Shown here: positions 36,735-47,248 of the stretch, piece after piece
Layout: each line of letters begins with the position of its first letter
Numbering within the stretch: the first letter of the stretch is position 1
NCBI GenBank assembly: GCA_022376465.1
Contig: JACDTU010000002.1
Coordinates: forward strand, 434,001 to 498,000
Direction of reading: 5' to 3'
Origin: Cubamyces lactineus
Lineage: Eukaryota > Basidiomycota > Agaricomycetes > Polyporales > Polyporaceae
DNA: 64,000 bases
The notes under the pieces: generated by a model
What the model saw: only the letters and a program-made list of their open reading frames with translations
What the model was told of the DNA's origin: nothing
Database searches by the model: none
Made by a program: the position numbers and the translations under genes

Positions 36735-37051
36735 GCCTGCAGAGCTCGTTCTTGTCTGCCGAACATTGACTGTCTATGTTCGCGTTTGCTCGAGCTGGGT
36801 AGAACACAATGGAGGCGGATGCGGAAAGGCTTGACTTCCCGGACCGAACAAGTTCAAGGTAACAGAGAGGAGTGAGCTCGAGGAGGCTTGAGCGCCCAAC
36901 CTGTCCATCCGATTCACGCTCCGAACGTCTGGTCACGAGACTAGCGAGCAGGGGCCGCAGGCTAACGCCGACGGCTGTACAAACATCCTCAAATCAACTC
37001 AAACGAAGGAATTGCAATGTCTCGACCCATCACACAGCTGTACAGGTCGCA

Positions 37052-37894
37052 ATGACAGGGCAAGTCTCCGAGTCTTCAACTGATCCTGAGGCAACTCCCA
37101 AGGCCAAACCATCCTCCCTGCCGCCCCCGAGTCGAGTGGACTCAGCGGAATATGCCCAGGTAAGGGAACCTCGCCAATATTGTGCATCGCCAGCTGGCAG
37201 TATTGACGGCCACCCGCACCCCCTGGAAATGCCGCTCGCGATCGCAGGAATTAGCTCGATTTCTTTGTTACTCTGATGCAGAGTTGCCCGAGACGTTGCG
37301 CAACCGTCAAATCCACCAGCGTACGACCCCCTCACTGTTTTACGGCCTCCTCGTCCCTGGCGGTAACCCCTACATAGTGCGGATCGCGGAAGAGTTGAAG
37401 CTCAACACGTTACCAACAAATTCATCGCACCCTACGGCCGATCGCAGCATGACCGAGTATGACGCCCGGGCATGCCTTGCGAGCTACATCATGACCAGAT
37501 GGCCCATGACGCTTTTCCGTGATTCTCGCAGCTTTGGATACAGTCCGTCTTGGGGGTGTGCCCTGGATAAGGACAAAGCAGCGACGGGCATCTTCCTTGT
37601 CTTGTACTCGAACGCGTTTGCCGACCAGGACTATGCAATGTTCCATAAGTCTGCATCTATCTTCCAAGAAGTATTGGGTATCACGAAGAAGATCCTGCGG
37701 TTGCCTAAGGAGGCGGAGCCACATTGGTTTTACCATCCGGCAAGCTCGAGGTCCTCAGAGTACAAGTTTGATCTGCATAGGTACGTGTATTATATGTTAC
37801 GGCTGTCGCTCACTGGGTCCCTCTGACGTGTAATGCCAGGTGCTTCTATCACGACTATCCGCCTGTAAGGAACACTAGCGACAGTAGCGTGTAG
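37052..37894 (+). CDS. family X unknown protein, copy X1
   Basis: Exons 37052-37159, 37248-37780 and 37840-37894 join in phase to 231 residues. Exon 1 encodes a Ser/Pro-rich leader (MTGQVSESSTDPEATPKAKP) ending EYAQ; exon 2 the main domain with LPETLRNR, FYGLLVPGGNPYIVRIAEE, LVLYSN, MFHKSASIFQEVLG and EAEPHWFYHPASSRSSEYKF; exon 3 the conserved tail CFYHDYPPVRNTSDSSV. No known domain, signal peptide or membrane span. Five copies in this window keep the same exon plan and are all open. X1 is most like X5 (both have DKD, LVLYSNAFADQDYAMFHKSA). Its 3' side carries broken pieces of RPN6, the NAD(P)-binding gene and VPS11. Confidence 0.75.
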
Positions 37895-38094
37895 GCTGAT
37901 AAACCCTCTCAGCCTCTCGCCAAGCTTGCGGGATGTCGCGTCACCGCGGCCTTGTTGCTTGAACGACTGCACTACTGGAGGACATCTAGGAGGGTGGTAG
38001 GTCTGGATTTTGCCATCGGAGACGCGAAGATGTACTAGGGTATTGCATACAAAGTACGTACGCTAGCCCTTGAAACCCTCCATTACTCTAGCTA

Positions 38095-38345
38095 CGAGTA
38101 GCTCGTGGTATCAACACCGAACGAGAGCGGGAAAGTCTAACCTTTCCGGTAATTTCTCAGAGCCTTCTCCGAGTCGAGGTCTGCGTGGGTGTGCTTCCGG
38201 TATGCACAAGCGATGGCGCGCATACTCTCCACGTCTCGCAGCTCCGCGTACTGTGCTTGACAGGGAGGAGTGACTCGGACTTGACATTCTCCGACTATGC
38301 GCAGAGACACGATTCAGTTTGTGAGTGCATGAGATTGTCGGAGGC
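38095..38345 (-). pseudogene. RPN6 fragment behind X1
   Basis: Matches RPN6 exon 7 and the start of intron 7 (52480-52650): the minus strand still shows [15 protein letters not shown] and DLDSEKALRNYRK-like coding. Similarity breaks inside intron 7 at the sequence just before ACCGAACGAGAGCGGG. Cannot be translated as a gene. Confidence 0.75.
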
Positions 38346-38430
38346 CGTTCACCAAGTTGATGCTGAGTTCACATTTCGCAGAGCAACACGTGTAGCCTTC
38401 CCTAATATCTATCAAGTGCGCGATCCCACC

Positions 38431-38826
38431 TCAATGATACACAAGACAGACGCCCTTGCCCTCCCATCTATCCCAGTTCTTCAGCGCGCCCTCGACGATG
38501 AAGTGCGCCGTATCGCGGCGCGAGACCGTATACCCACTCTCTTCTTCTCCCACTTGTACGCCGGCTTGCTTCTTCTTCGGGTCGCCCGCCCTGCACTCGC
38601 CATCGGACAAGAGCGCTGGGCGCACAATCACCACACGCTTGAGCTCGCCCTCGGCGAGGAGGCCGTCGAGCTTCTGCCAGCCGGGAGGGAGAACGTTCTC
38701 CTTTGTCTCCCCGTCCGAGTCGGCGGACCAGGGGCGGCCCATGCAGTGTGCGAGGACGCGCTCCGCGCCGAGCTTGTCCATGTAGGGCGAGCCGAGGACC
38801 ATGCCATAGAATTCTTCAGTGCGACG
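38431..38826 (-). pseudogene. 3' fragment of the NAD(P)-binding protein gene
   Basis: Nearly identical to the 3' third of the intact gene at 44386-45356 (EFYGMVLGSP, LGAERVLAHCMGRPW, ENVLPPGWQKLDGLLAEG, KGVCLVYH-stop). The Rossmann-fold N terminus is absent. The frame is still open and continues through the breakpoint into VPS11-derived sequence, so a chimeric transcript is conceivable but there is no sensible start. Confidence 0.8.
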
Positions 38827-38879
38827 GACAACGTGTGGTGCGTGTTTTCCTGGGATCCTTTGATCGACATCCGTACGTT

Positions 38880-39880
38880 GTGTGCAAGCGTCGGGACCAG
38901 ACTCTCGAGAACGCATCGGAGCCGCTCCCAATAGAAGGGGACCCGAACGTGGGCGAGGAAGCAGAGCAGCGCGACCAGGCGATTGTATAGAACACGCTAT
39001 TCAGCGAAACCTTTCCTTGCCTCAAGGCCTGATTAGTTGCGCAGACTCTGATGGGCATGCAGACAGACGTGCTTAGGGTCTTCATGGACCACCGCCGCCA
39101 GGACATCGACAGCGACACGAGCGCAGAGGTCGGGCGACGGCTGGAGCGGTACGGAGTTGCGAGGCGACAGGCATACTCTCTTGTCCTGCGGTTCCTGACT
39201 AGCCCACCGGCGTTACTGACGAAACACCGGGAGGACGTGCGGCGCGTGCTGGGGGTGATCGACGAGCAGAAGGTCATGCCGCCTGTGAGCGTTGTGCAGG
39301 TCCTGAGCAGAAATAGCGTCGCGAGCGTCGGGCTGGTGAAGGAGTGGCTCATGGCGCGAATCAAGAGCGCGAGAGAGGAGGTCGAAACGGTGAGTACGGT
39401 CTACGGTGTTTCGTGAGCACATGCTAACAAGTAGGTGCAGGACCAGAAACTCATCTCGTTGTATCGCGCGGACACAGAAGCGAAGCTGCAGCAGGTACAG
39501 GAGCTCTCCGATCCGGACCTCCCGCGCGTTTTCCACGTCACGCAGTGCTCAGCGTGTCAGGGTGGGCTCGATCGTTCCGGCAGTGCACTTCATGTGCAAC
39601 CATAGCTATCACCAAAGGCGCGTCGCAGCGAGATGCCCATCCACCGTTGTCTGGGGTATTGACGATCCCGCAGGTGTTCGCCGCAGAACGAGATGGAGTG
39701 TCCGAACTGCGTGTGCGAGCATGGAATCATCCGGGGAGATCCGGAGGAACAACGAACGTCTGGCGGACCAGTACGACTTGTTCTTGTTGGAGGTGCGCAC
39801 GGGGGTGAGTTCGATGCGCTCGCAACCGCCTTCGGCCGCCGGGCTCAATCCGTCAAGGGCGGACGGTGTCGCTACATAAT
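38880..39880 (+). pseudogene. VPS11 3' fragment with internal deletion
   Basis: Similar to 49815-50912 of VPS11 (TLENASEPLPIE, LLTKHREDVRRVLGVIDEQK, SVVQVLSRNSVASVGLVKEW, RING region). About 125 bp between GCGCAGACTCT and GATGGGCATGCAG is deleted, stop codons follow QAIV, and the RING segment is frameshifted. It is joined head-to-head to the NAD(P)-binding gene fragment. Confidence 0.85.
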
Positions 39881-40174
39881 CGTGAGTATGTCTCGCTTAC
39901 ACGGATCACACGTTCAGGTATTCCTAAATCTTTTGTATAACCTGTCGCAACGCTCAGAGATACACAACAAACTTGCGTAGTTAGATATCAGCATCTAACA
40001 CACGACAACGACTCGATACGCGTCACATCAATACAAGACCAATGTATGCAATCTTTCTGAAACGGATTCTTTGGAACGAGGCTTGGTATGGCGGATCCGC
40101 GTGTAATACTGATGAGCCGAGTTGCAAGCCCGTGGCCCACCATGGTACACCTGCGGAGATCCTGTGCCCCATGT

Positions 40175-42360
40175 CTACTTACCCCGCGACCGGCCCTGGC
40201 CCCGTGCAGGCTTGGCGCCTCTCTCCTGCGTGCGTGTGTTGTCTCTCCCTTCAGCTGTCGATCGACTGAGGCTTGTTTGTCCCATTCGGGTCGTCAACAT
40301 CAGGATACGTTCGTTTTGCTGGGTATCTGCCCCTGGAGTAGGGCTAGAGGCGCGCGCCTGGGTGTAGGACGAGGCAAACCTGGGCGAGCTCCCGGGTTCG
40401 GACGTATCCATGGGAGAGTAGCCCGGGTTGCTGGCTGCACCTGGGCTTTGCACTACTTGCATAGGCGAGTCGTCAGGGGCAGGAGACATAGGGCTGCCGG
40501 GGAAATCCGGCAAGAGCGTCGTGGTCTCGCGTGTGCCCGATGTCGTTGGCGTGTGCGGCCTCCCCTCTTCAATACGGACCGGCTCTGTTGTTGAGACCAC
40601 GGTGACCTTTCCTGCCCTTAGAACCAGATCGACATCTGCTGGACATTCCCAAAAGTAGGGCGACGAGACTGTTTTTGAGGTTGGTTTGCTTTCTCTCTTC
40701 TCAGCGAGCTCATTCATCTTCCAGTTCTTCTGACCGATCAGGAGGTCTTGCGTTTCCTTCGTAGCAGCTCGATGGGTCTGTTGCGACCGCTTGATCACAT
40801 TGTCATCGTCATCGGTACTTGTCTCCTCGTCAGCTCCTTGTTCGTCTGTTGCGTCCGGCTCCCAGGTGTCATCGGATCCTCTGCTACCGTCACCGTCCAA
40901 CTCCGAGCCTCGTTCACTGCCTTGGCTTGAATCATTTGCACTCTCCAGGGCCTCCACAAGCTCCTCTAGCTTATCATGAATGTGCTTGTTCATGTCGACA
41001 ACTCCTCTCTCCTGAGAGACACCATTAGTGATATTGGTAAATACACATTACGTACTTTGAATAGCTGACATACCAGAATTACTCGATTGCGTGGTAGGGC
41101 ACACGAGTTTGCTTGTGCTACTAAGCGAGAATGCTGGAGATGAAGTGGTATATCACTGAGATTGGAGTAGATGAGGGCCTTCCATAATTCGGGGGTTATA
41201 TCACCGTCTTCATTAACCCAGGCGGTGCAGTATTCGATGAGAGTGGCGTTGTAGTGCAGCGCAAGGCGGTATAGGCAGAACTCTTCTTCCGAGCTCAAGC
41301 TACCACCCTCTCTGAGATCTGGGATACCTCTAAGGTCTATACTAGGTGGACTTGACCCTCGCCAAATGACTACGAGAGAGAAGAAGAAGCCAGTGTGAAG
41401 AAATGCATTGACCCGCAGAAGGGATGGATCGGCTTGAAAGGCATGAGTTGCTTGTTGTACCGCTTGCAAAAAGGTCTTGCAGGTGAGTTCTGACAGTTCC
41501 ACGAATGACAAGCTGAAGATGTTGTGCCCAAGCATCAGATCTTCATTGCCACAGCTCAAGTCTATAGTTCCTGGAGTCCGTTTAACTTCAAAGGCACTGA
41601 GCACTGTGGCCCGGGCATGCTGGTTTCTGATATGGTATATCAAGGCATCTGGTGTTCGCTTGGAATTGAAGACAGGGTCAAAGATGGGGCGTTCAATGGA
41701 AAAATTCAACTTGTCTACGACTGACAGAAGGTCAGCTGGGGCGTGGAGTAATCGCGAAGAATATGGCTAGGACACACTTTTGCTATCCTCAATGTGTTCA
41801 ATGAAAATTTGCAGGTCCATCCCCAGAACGCATGCATAGTGTGCTTCGACGCCTGGGAATCGTTCCACTTCCCGCACTAGAAATCGGCGCACCGACAATC
41901 GAGAATCCAGAGGTACGACCAGATACTACAAGTAACCAGTACACCACCATGATGTTATCAGCATTGCGACATTCTACTGGGAAATATGATGGTGGCTTGA
42001 ATGGCGTACATCTGGACTCTTTTGTACTTGGAGAACAGCATCTTCAATTCGTGGGTGTTCCATAGGAGAGGTACTTGCAGAGCGGGCTTACAGGGAGCTT
42101 GGAAAGTCGTAATTGGTTGGGTTGCTGATAGGACAGCGACAGAATCATATATATATCCGTTCTGTGGCGGCTCTGATGTGCAAAAGTACTTGAAGTTGTG
42201 GCATGGTGAATTAGTGCTGCGGAACACGTTTGTGGCGAGAGAGATTGAACATGCTGCAGTACTTGCGTGTAGCCACTGCGGATTTGCCACTACACTGCGT
42301 TTTGCGCCTCGTGCTTGAGCTAGTAATTTGGCTGTCTCAGTGGCGTGTTGCAATCTCAAG
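40175..42360 (-). CDS. unknown protein with PD-(D/E)XK-like motif, 5' end uncertain
   Basis: Certain exons: 41720-41056 and 41011-40175, joined in phase. A third upstream piece (about 41830-41770, MDLQIFIEHIEDSK) joins through a gtgtgt...ctgtcag intron; earlier exons up to about 42360 are probable (CKPALQVPLLWNTHELKMLF) but their splices are unresolved. The segment TPDALIYHIRNQ...LSAFEVKRTPG fits PD-x(n)-E-x-K, the active-site signature of restriction-endonuclease-like nucleases. The C-terminal 270 residues are acidic, then Ser/Pro-rich, ending in a basic RGQGRSRGK tail, suggesting nuclear disordered sequence. Family unrecognised. It lies between the X1 and X2 blocks. Confidence 0.55.
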
Positions 42361-43026
42361 GCAGACCCGGAGGTGCCCTAGGTTGGACAGTCCAGTCGTT
42401 CTGCCAACACGCCCGGAACGCGATAGAATGACTGCCACCATGGTCAAGGCTCGGCGTTGTCAGCGGAGCTCAGCGGAGGCGTGTCATAGTACGTGATCAT
42501 ATCGTATCAATTGCACAAACCGCCGGAATGCTTCACACCAATACTGGTGAGTTTGGCAGTGTTCGCCGCATGGCAACCTGATGGCGGCAAGTGTAAACGT
42601 CTAGTAGCAATGCCTGTCATCATGTTCGCCCTCTCCAGGTGACAGTAAGGTGGCGGCCGCTCTGCTAGTGTACAAGCATGGCCCCTACAGCTCACTACGG
42701 CCAGTGAAAATGCCACAGTGCAACGGGCGACACCTGAACCCGGAGGCGAAGGACTTGTGGAGGGCACAATCATGGCACAACCGGTGGCGGTTCCCTGGTC
42801 TGTTCACAGTGGCAACCTGAGCCTCTTCCGCCTGTCGAGATGTGTGTAGCGTTTCAGTAGGCGTACAACCGCGCTGGGCAAGTAGGCGCCTGTACCCCTT
42901 GCTTCGGACACATAAATACAGCGCAGTGGGCTCTGATTGTAGTCAGCTCTATCATCGCGTCGGTTGCCTGCCACGCCTCTGCACTCACGCTCCAACTCAG
43001 TGTTCATATCCATCGCACAGACTGCA
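42361..43026. other. intergenic upstream of X2
   Basis: No recognisable gene. The last about 100 bp (GTCGGTTGCCTGCCACGCCTC onward) is shared with the 5' flanks of X3 and X5, so it is part of the duplicated X unit and likely its promoter. Confidence 0.5.
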
Positions 43027-43879
43027 ATGACTCCAGGGCAAGTCTCCGAGTCGTCCACTGATCCTGAGGCAACTCCCAAGGCCAAACCATCCTCCCTGCC
43101 GCCCCCGAGTCAAGCGAACTCGGAATATGCCCAGGTGAGAGAATCCCGCCGATATCGTGCATCACCAGCTGGCAGTATTGACGGTCACACTCGCCCCTTC
43201 TCCGACTTGCCTGGAAATATCGCTCGCGGTCGCAGGAATTAGCTCGATTTGCTTGTTACACTGATGCAGAGTTGCCCGAGACGTTGCGCAACCGTCATTC
43301 TCTCCAGTGTATGACCCCCTCACTGATGTACGGCTTCCTCGTTCCTGGCGGTGACCGCTACATAGTGCGGGTTGCGGAAGAGTTGAAGCTCATCACGTTA
43401 CCAACAAATCCATCGTGGCCGCCAGCTGGTCCTATCTTGGCAGACACCTGGACAAGCCTTGCAAAGCATATCAAGACTAAATGGCCCAAAGCACTTCTCC
43501 GTGATTCTAGCAACTGGGGATATCGTCTGCGATGGACGTATGCCCTGGAAAAGGACGGAGCAGCACCGACGGGAACCATGCTTGTCTTGTACTCAAACAC
43601 AACTCCCAACAAGGATCGTGATATGTTCCATAGGTCTGCATCTATGTTTCAAGAGGTATTGGAGATCACGAAGTCGATCCTGCGGTTGCCTGGGGAGGCA
43701 GAGCCACATTGGTTTTACCATCCGGCAAGCTCGAGGTCCTCGGAGTACAAGTTTGACCTGCATAGGTACGTGTATTATATGTTACGGCTGTCGCTCACTG
43801 GGTCCCTCTGACGTGTAATGCCAGGTGCTTCTATCACGACTATCCGCCTGTAAGGAACACTAGCGGCAGTAGCGTGTAG
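43027..43879 (+). CDS. family X unknown protein, copy X2
   Basis: Exons 43027-43134, 43236-43765 and 43825-43879 join in phase to 230 residues. Same plan as X1: Ser/Pro-rich leader, main domain, conserved tail (CFYHDYPPVRNTSGSSV). The main domain has the variant block LRWTYALEKDGAAPTGTM and LVLYSNTTPNKDRDMFHRSA, almost identical to X3 on the opposite strand at 57 kb and clearly different from X1. Exon 2 is 3 bp shorter than in X1, X4 and X5. Followed by an RPN6 fragment and then by the only intact NAD(P)-binding protein gene, which suggests this block keeps the ancestral order. Confidence 0.75.
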
Positions 43880-43984
43880 GCTGATAGACGGCCCCTCGCG
43901 GTCTCTGCCATCGGAGACACGCAGATGTACATACGCTAGCAAACGAACGCATTGATTACTGCGGCCATGATCAGCGCCCCGTAT

Positions 43985-44345
43985 TGACACCGAACGAGAG
44001 CGGAAAGACGCTCCATGTCGGTACTGATCCCTCTTGACAGCCCTCTCCGGGTTGAATCCCGCGAGGTTGTCATGATTTTGCAGAGCAACATGTACATGAG
44101 CGCCCCAACCGCACTGGGGTTGCCCTGCGTGCTAGCGTTAAGTAGGCATATGCGGCCGCATAGTCCTTGTCCTCTGCGTGCATGCTACCGGATTGAAGAC
44201 CAAACGGGGCGTAGAGGTGTGGCGGGCAGTATATTGATTTCGCTGCTGTCCGTGCGAATGCCAACGCAGCGGCCGGTACCATCCGCATTCGAATATAGAG
44301 TAGTGTACGATTATAACAGAGCAGATAGCAGTCGTCCAATCCGAT
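43985..44345 (-). pseudogene. RPN6 fragment behind X2
   Basis: Contains the intron 7 start (ACCGAACGAGAGCGG) and then, after a deletion, RPN6 exon 6 similarity on the minus strand ([30 protein letters not shown]). Frames are broken. It extends further into RPN6 than the fragment behind X1. Confidence 0.75.
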
Positions 44346-44385
44346 CACCAAGGTAGCCTTCCCGGATCAAGTGCGCGATCCCACC

Positions 44386-45356
44386 TCAATGGTACACGAG
44401 ACAGACGCCCTTGCCCTCCCATTCATCCCAGTTCTTCAGCGCGCCCTCGACTATGAAGTGTGCGGTATCGCGGCGCGAGACCGTATACCCGCCCACCTCT
44501 TCTCCCGCGACGGCCTTGTACGCCGGCTTGCCGGTTCTCTTCGGGTCGTCCGCCCTGCACTCGCCATCCGTCAAGAGCGCCGGGCGCACAATCACCACAC
44601 GCTTGAGCTCGCCCTCGGCGAGGAGGCCGTCGAGCTTCTGCCAGCCGGGAGGGAGAACGTTCTCCTTTGTCTCTCCGTCCGAGTCGGTGGACCAGGGGCG
44701 GCCCATGCAGTGTGCGAGGACGCGCTCCGCGCCGAGCTTGTCCATGTGGGGCGAGCCGAGGACCATGCCGTAGAACGCCCTGAGCGCGACGGGCAGCGTG
44801 CTGTGCGAGTGGTGCGTGATCCCGCGCGAGGTGAGGACGACGAACCGGGGCTGCGTCGCGGGTGTGCGGAGCGCGGGCGGGATTGTGCGGAAGAGGTTGA
44901 GAAGCGAGCGGGTGCAGAGATCAGGGGGGTTGAGCACGAAGCCTTTCGTGAGGTGGAAGTCTGGAATGCCGCCTGATGTTCAGGGCGTCAGCGTTGTGTG
45001 CGGGCGCAGGAATCAGCGGCCGGCACTGACCAATGGAGAACAGCACGAAATCGACGGTGCCGTGACCGGCGTCGAGGGAAGCTTCCCAACCTCGCTTGAC
45101 GTCTTCGAGCTTCAAGCCATCTCCAGCAACGAGGGTGGCTTTGCCCTGCCTGATGTAGCGCTGCATCCGCTCGTCGTTGTCGAAGACGGACGTTCTCCGG
45201 AGGAGGAATGTCACAGTTGATCCTTGTTCTACACAGGCCGTTAAACAGGTCAGCACAGCCATCCCGTGGGAAGCAAACAGGGATCGACGCACCGAGGAGC
45301 CTGAGCGCGGCGTGGTAGCCGATGTTCTTGGAACCACCGAGGACAAAGGCGTGCAT
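44386..45356 (-). CDS. NAD(P)-binding Rossmann-fold (epimerase/NmrA-like) protein
   Basis: Exons 45356-45293, 45222-45031 and 44972-44386 join in phase to 280 residues. The first strand MHAFVLGGSKNIGYHAALRLL has the glycine-rich GGSxNIG dinucleotide loop; VTFLLRRTSVFDND and KATLVAGDGLK follow as in NAD(P)-binding epimerase/NmrA-like proteins; PRFVVLTSRGI is the central strand; VVIVRPALL and YTVSRRDTAHFIVEG are the typical C-terminal blocks. It probably binds NAD(P) and acts as a reductase or redox sensor; the substrate is unknown. Broken copies of its 3' part lie at 38.4, 57.8, 59.8 and 61.8 kb. Introns are 70 and 58 bp, GT-AG. Confidence 0.85.
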
Positions 45357-46352
45357 CTTGTAGGTTGTGGGGTGAGTGTGGTAGGAGATTTGAGAGGTCG
45401 AGTTGAGTAGGTAGGAGTGATGGATAAGTCTCTGCTCGCCTGGGTCGGTTTTATAACCGGTAGCTCCTAGGGGTAGACGAGTACGTAGACGCTTGACGAT
45501 CGCGGTAAAACCGGGATATAGGCAGCACAGGTTCTTGCTTGGTCAGTCATGCTGCGCTGATAGCTAGATCATAAACGTGTGCAGTATAGAACTGTGGACC
45601 GCAGAAATGAGTGGCTGCGCGGTGATGACTCGGGCACCCTCCGCAGAACGATACACATCCGCGGCCCGCGGATGCTTCGAGTCAAGCACGGGCTGTAGAA
45701 GCCCGGTGAAGTCGCAGTAGCGCTCGAGGTTCCTGGCTGCGAGTATACGTGTTAGCAGGTCGGCGAATACTGAACGTACACAGTACACAGGCACGCACCG
45801 TACATTCATAGAACGCAGTAGGCGCTGCGCAAATAGCGGAACAATGCCATAATCTCTCGCGCAAGGTAGTAACAGAGGAAGATGGGTAGGCACAAGTTGA
45901 AGCTGCGGATATGTCGACTCTCCAGCGGGAATGTACACCGATCTCGTGTCATCACAAGCCTGGGCGTTCTGAAAGCATATGCGAACGGAGCACGCCTGTG
46001 GGGCGTTGACTTTGACTTGAGCCTAACGATTGATGCGTTCCCGGCGCCCGGTAGTACGCAACCGACTGAGATGCATCGAACTTCGTCGACATAACCGTAA
46101 GCAATTGGGTATGTGACATTCGCTCTTGAATTTCGTCACTTATAAGTGGCGACGGCACAAGGGCTTTCCACCAAAGATGACGGCAAAGTGGTATCAGAGT
46201 GATCTCCCTAGGATGAAGCTCTGCTACTGCTCCGTCGACTACGAGCCCTCACCACTTCAGTACGAGATCGCTGTCCGAATTATACGTATGCATGTGTCAA
46301 GCGTGTCGACGCCTCGTGTATTGCTCTAGTCCATCAAGGTACATGGGCTTTT
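45357..46352. other. 1 kb without a confident gene
   Basis: A minus-strand frame at 45564-45938 contains a protein-like stretch (RYCDFTGLLQPVLDSKHPRA) but no clear exon partners or family. Left end is the promoter of the NAD(P)-binding protein gene. Confidence 0.35.
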
Positions 46353-46655
46353 CTAGTGGTGGGACTGTTTGGCAATCTGAGCCGCGTAGGGGTTGCGGGG
46401 GTCGTTGCGGAAGCCCTCCGCTGGAGACATAGCCATGTCAGTGAGTAGACCTGGACAACATGACTGCCTTAACTCACACTTGACACCCATGTCCTGCGCC
46501 TTCCCAACCAGGTAGATCGTCAACAGACTGGCAGTGAGGAAAGGCCACATCGGCTTGGCGACCTGTGGAGGTTGGATGCGTCAGAACGTGGTATCGGAAC
46601 GAACAGAGATGAGACGTGCGGGAGTGGGCCACTTGCGGAGACCGAGGAAGCTCAT
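46353..46655 (-). CDS. ATP18: mitochondrial F1Fo ATP synthase subunit J (Atp18)
   Basis: Exons 46655-46620, 46562-46478 and 46420-46353 join in phase to 62 residues. MSFLGLRKWPTPVAKPMWPF is followed by one membrane span (ASLLTIYLVGKAQDMGV) and the C-terminal FRNDPRNPYAAQIAK, the signature of fungal subunit i/j. It sits in the inner mitochondrial membrane as a small accessory subunit of the Fo dimer interface. Intron 1 uses a GC donor (gcacgt). Size and order match the family, so the assignment is secure despite the short length. Confidence 0.93.
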
Positions 46656-47248
46656 GGTAGACGATGTCTAGGGACGAAAGTCAACTACAGGTCGGTATGA
46701 TGAGTGGGCGAGGGACGTACGGCTGAGAGAGGTGGTTGAGGTGGAAGTGGATCGAGGACGAAGAAAACGCGGCGGGACGTTACGGGATGACGCCCGTCGT
46801 CGGTATATCTTCCCGATAAGTCTACGTTTACTTACTCGGCTTTACCTTGAGTAAGGCCGAGAGTTACAGGCTTCAAGAAGAACTAATGAAAGATTACAAG
46901 CAGGCTAAGCACCGGCGCCTATACCCTACACGCGGCGACGCGCCTCCTGCATCCTGAGGTGCACCACGACTCGCACCCAGGTGCAGACTCGGAGAACGTG
47001 AACGGCGAGCTCAGCGCGGGCGAACGCGTTACGACCTTTCTGTCCCTACGACGTGCAGTTCACGCTCGTCTCGAACGTCAATCTACTTGCTTTACGCTCA
47101 GCTTCCACTTGAATTCGTAACTGCCACCTGCTACTGCTACAAGTTCCAAGCTTCTGCCTCGGGGGCTTCCCCTAACCATATCACTACTCAGCAGCCCCAA
47201 GAACGTCCCCTCTGGATCTCCGTCTGGACTTTGCAACGCGCCTTTCTA
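46656..47248. promoter_or_regulatory. 593 bp divergent region, ATP18 / VPS11
   Basis: Holds the two promoters. No gene or recognisable element was found; short frames only. Confidence 0.45.

Noticed and set aside
44371..44976. 201-codon plus-strand frame and similar ones at 38.2-38.9 kb
   Set aside because: Antisense shadows of the NAD(P)-binding protein gene and its fragments, as shown by their repetition with each copy.
45564..45938. 124-codon minus-strand frame
   Set aside because: Partly protein-like, but lacks splice partners, a family match or a clear start, so it is not listed as a gene.
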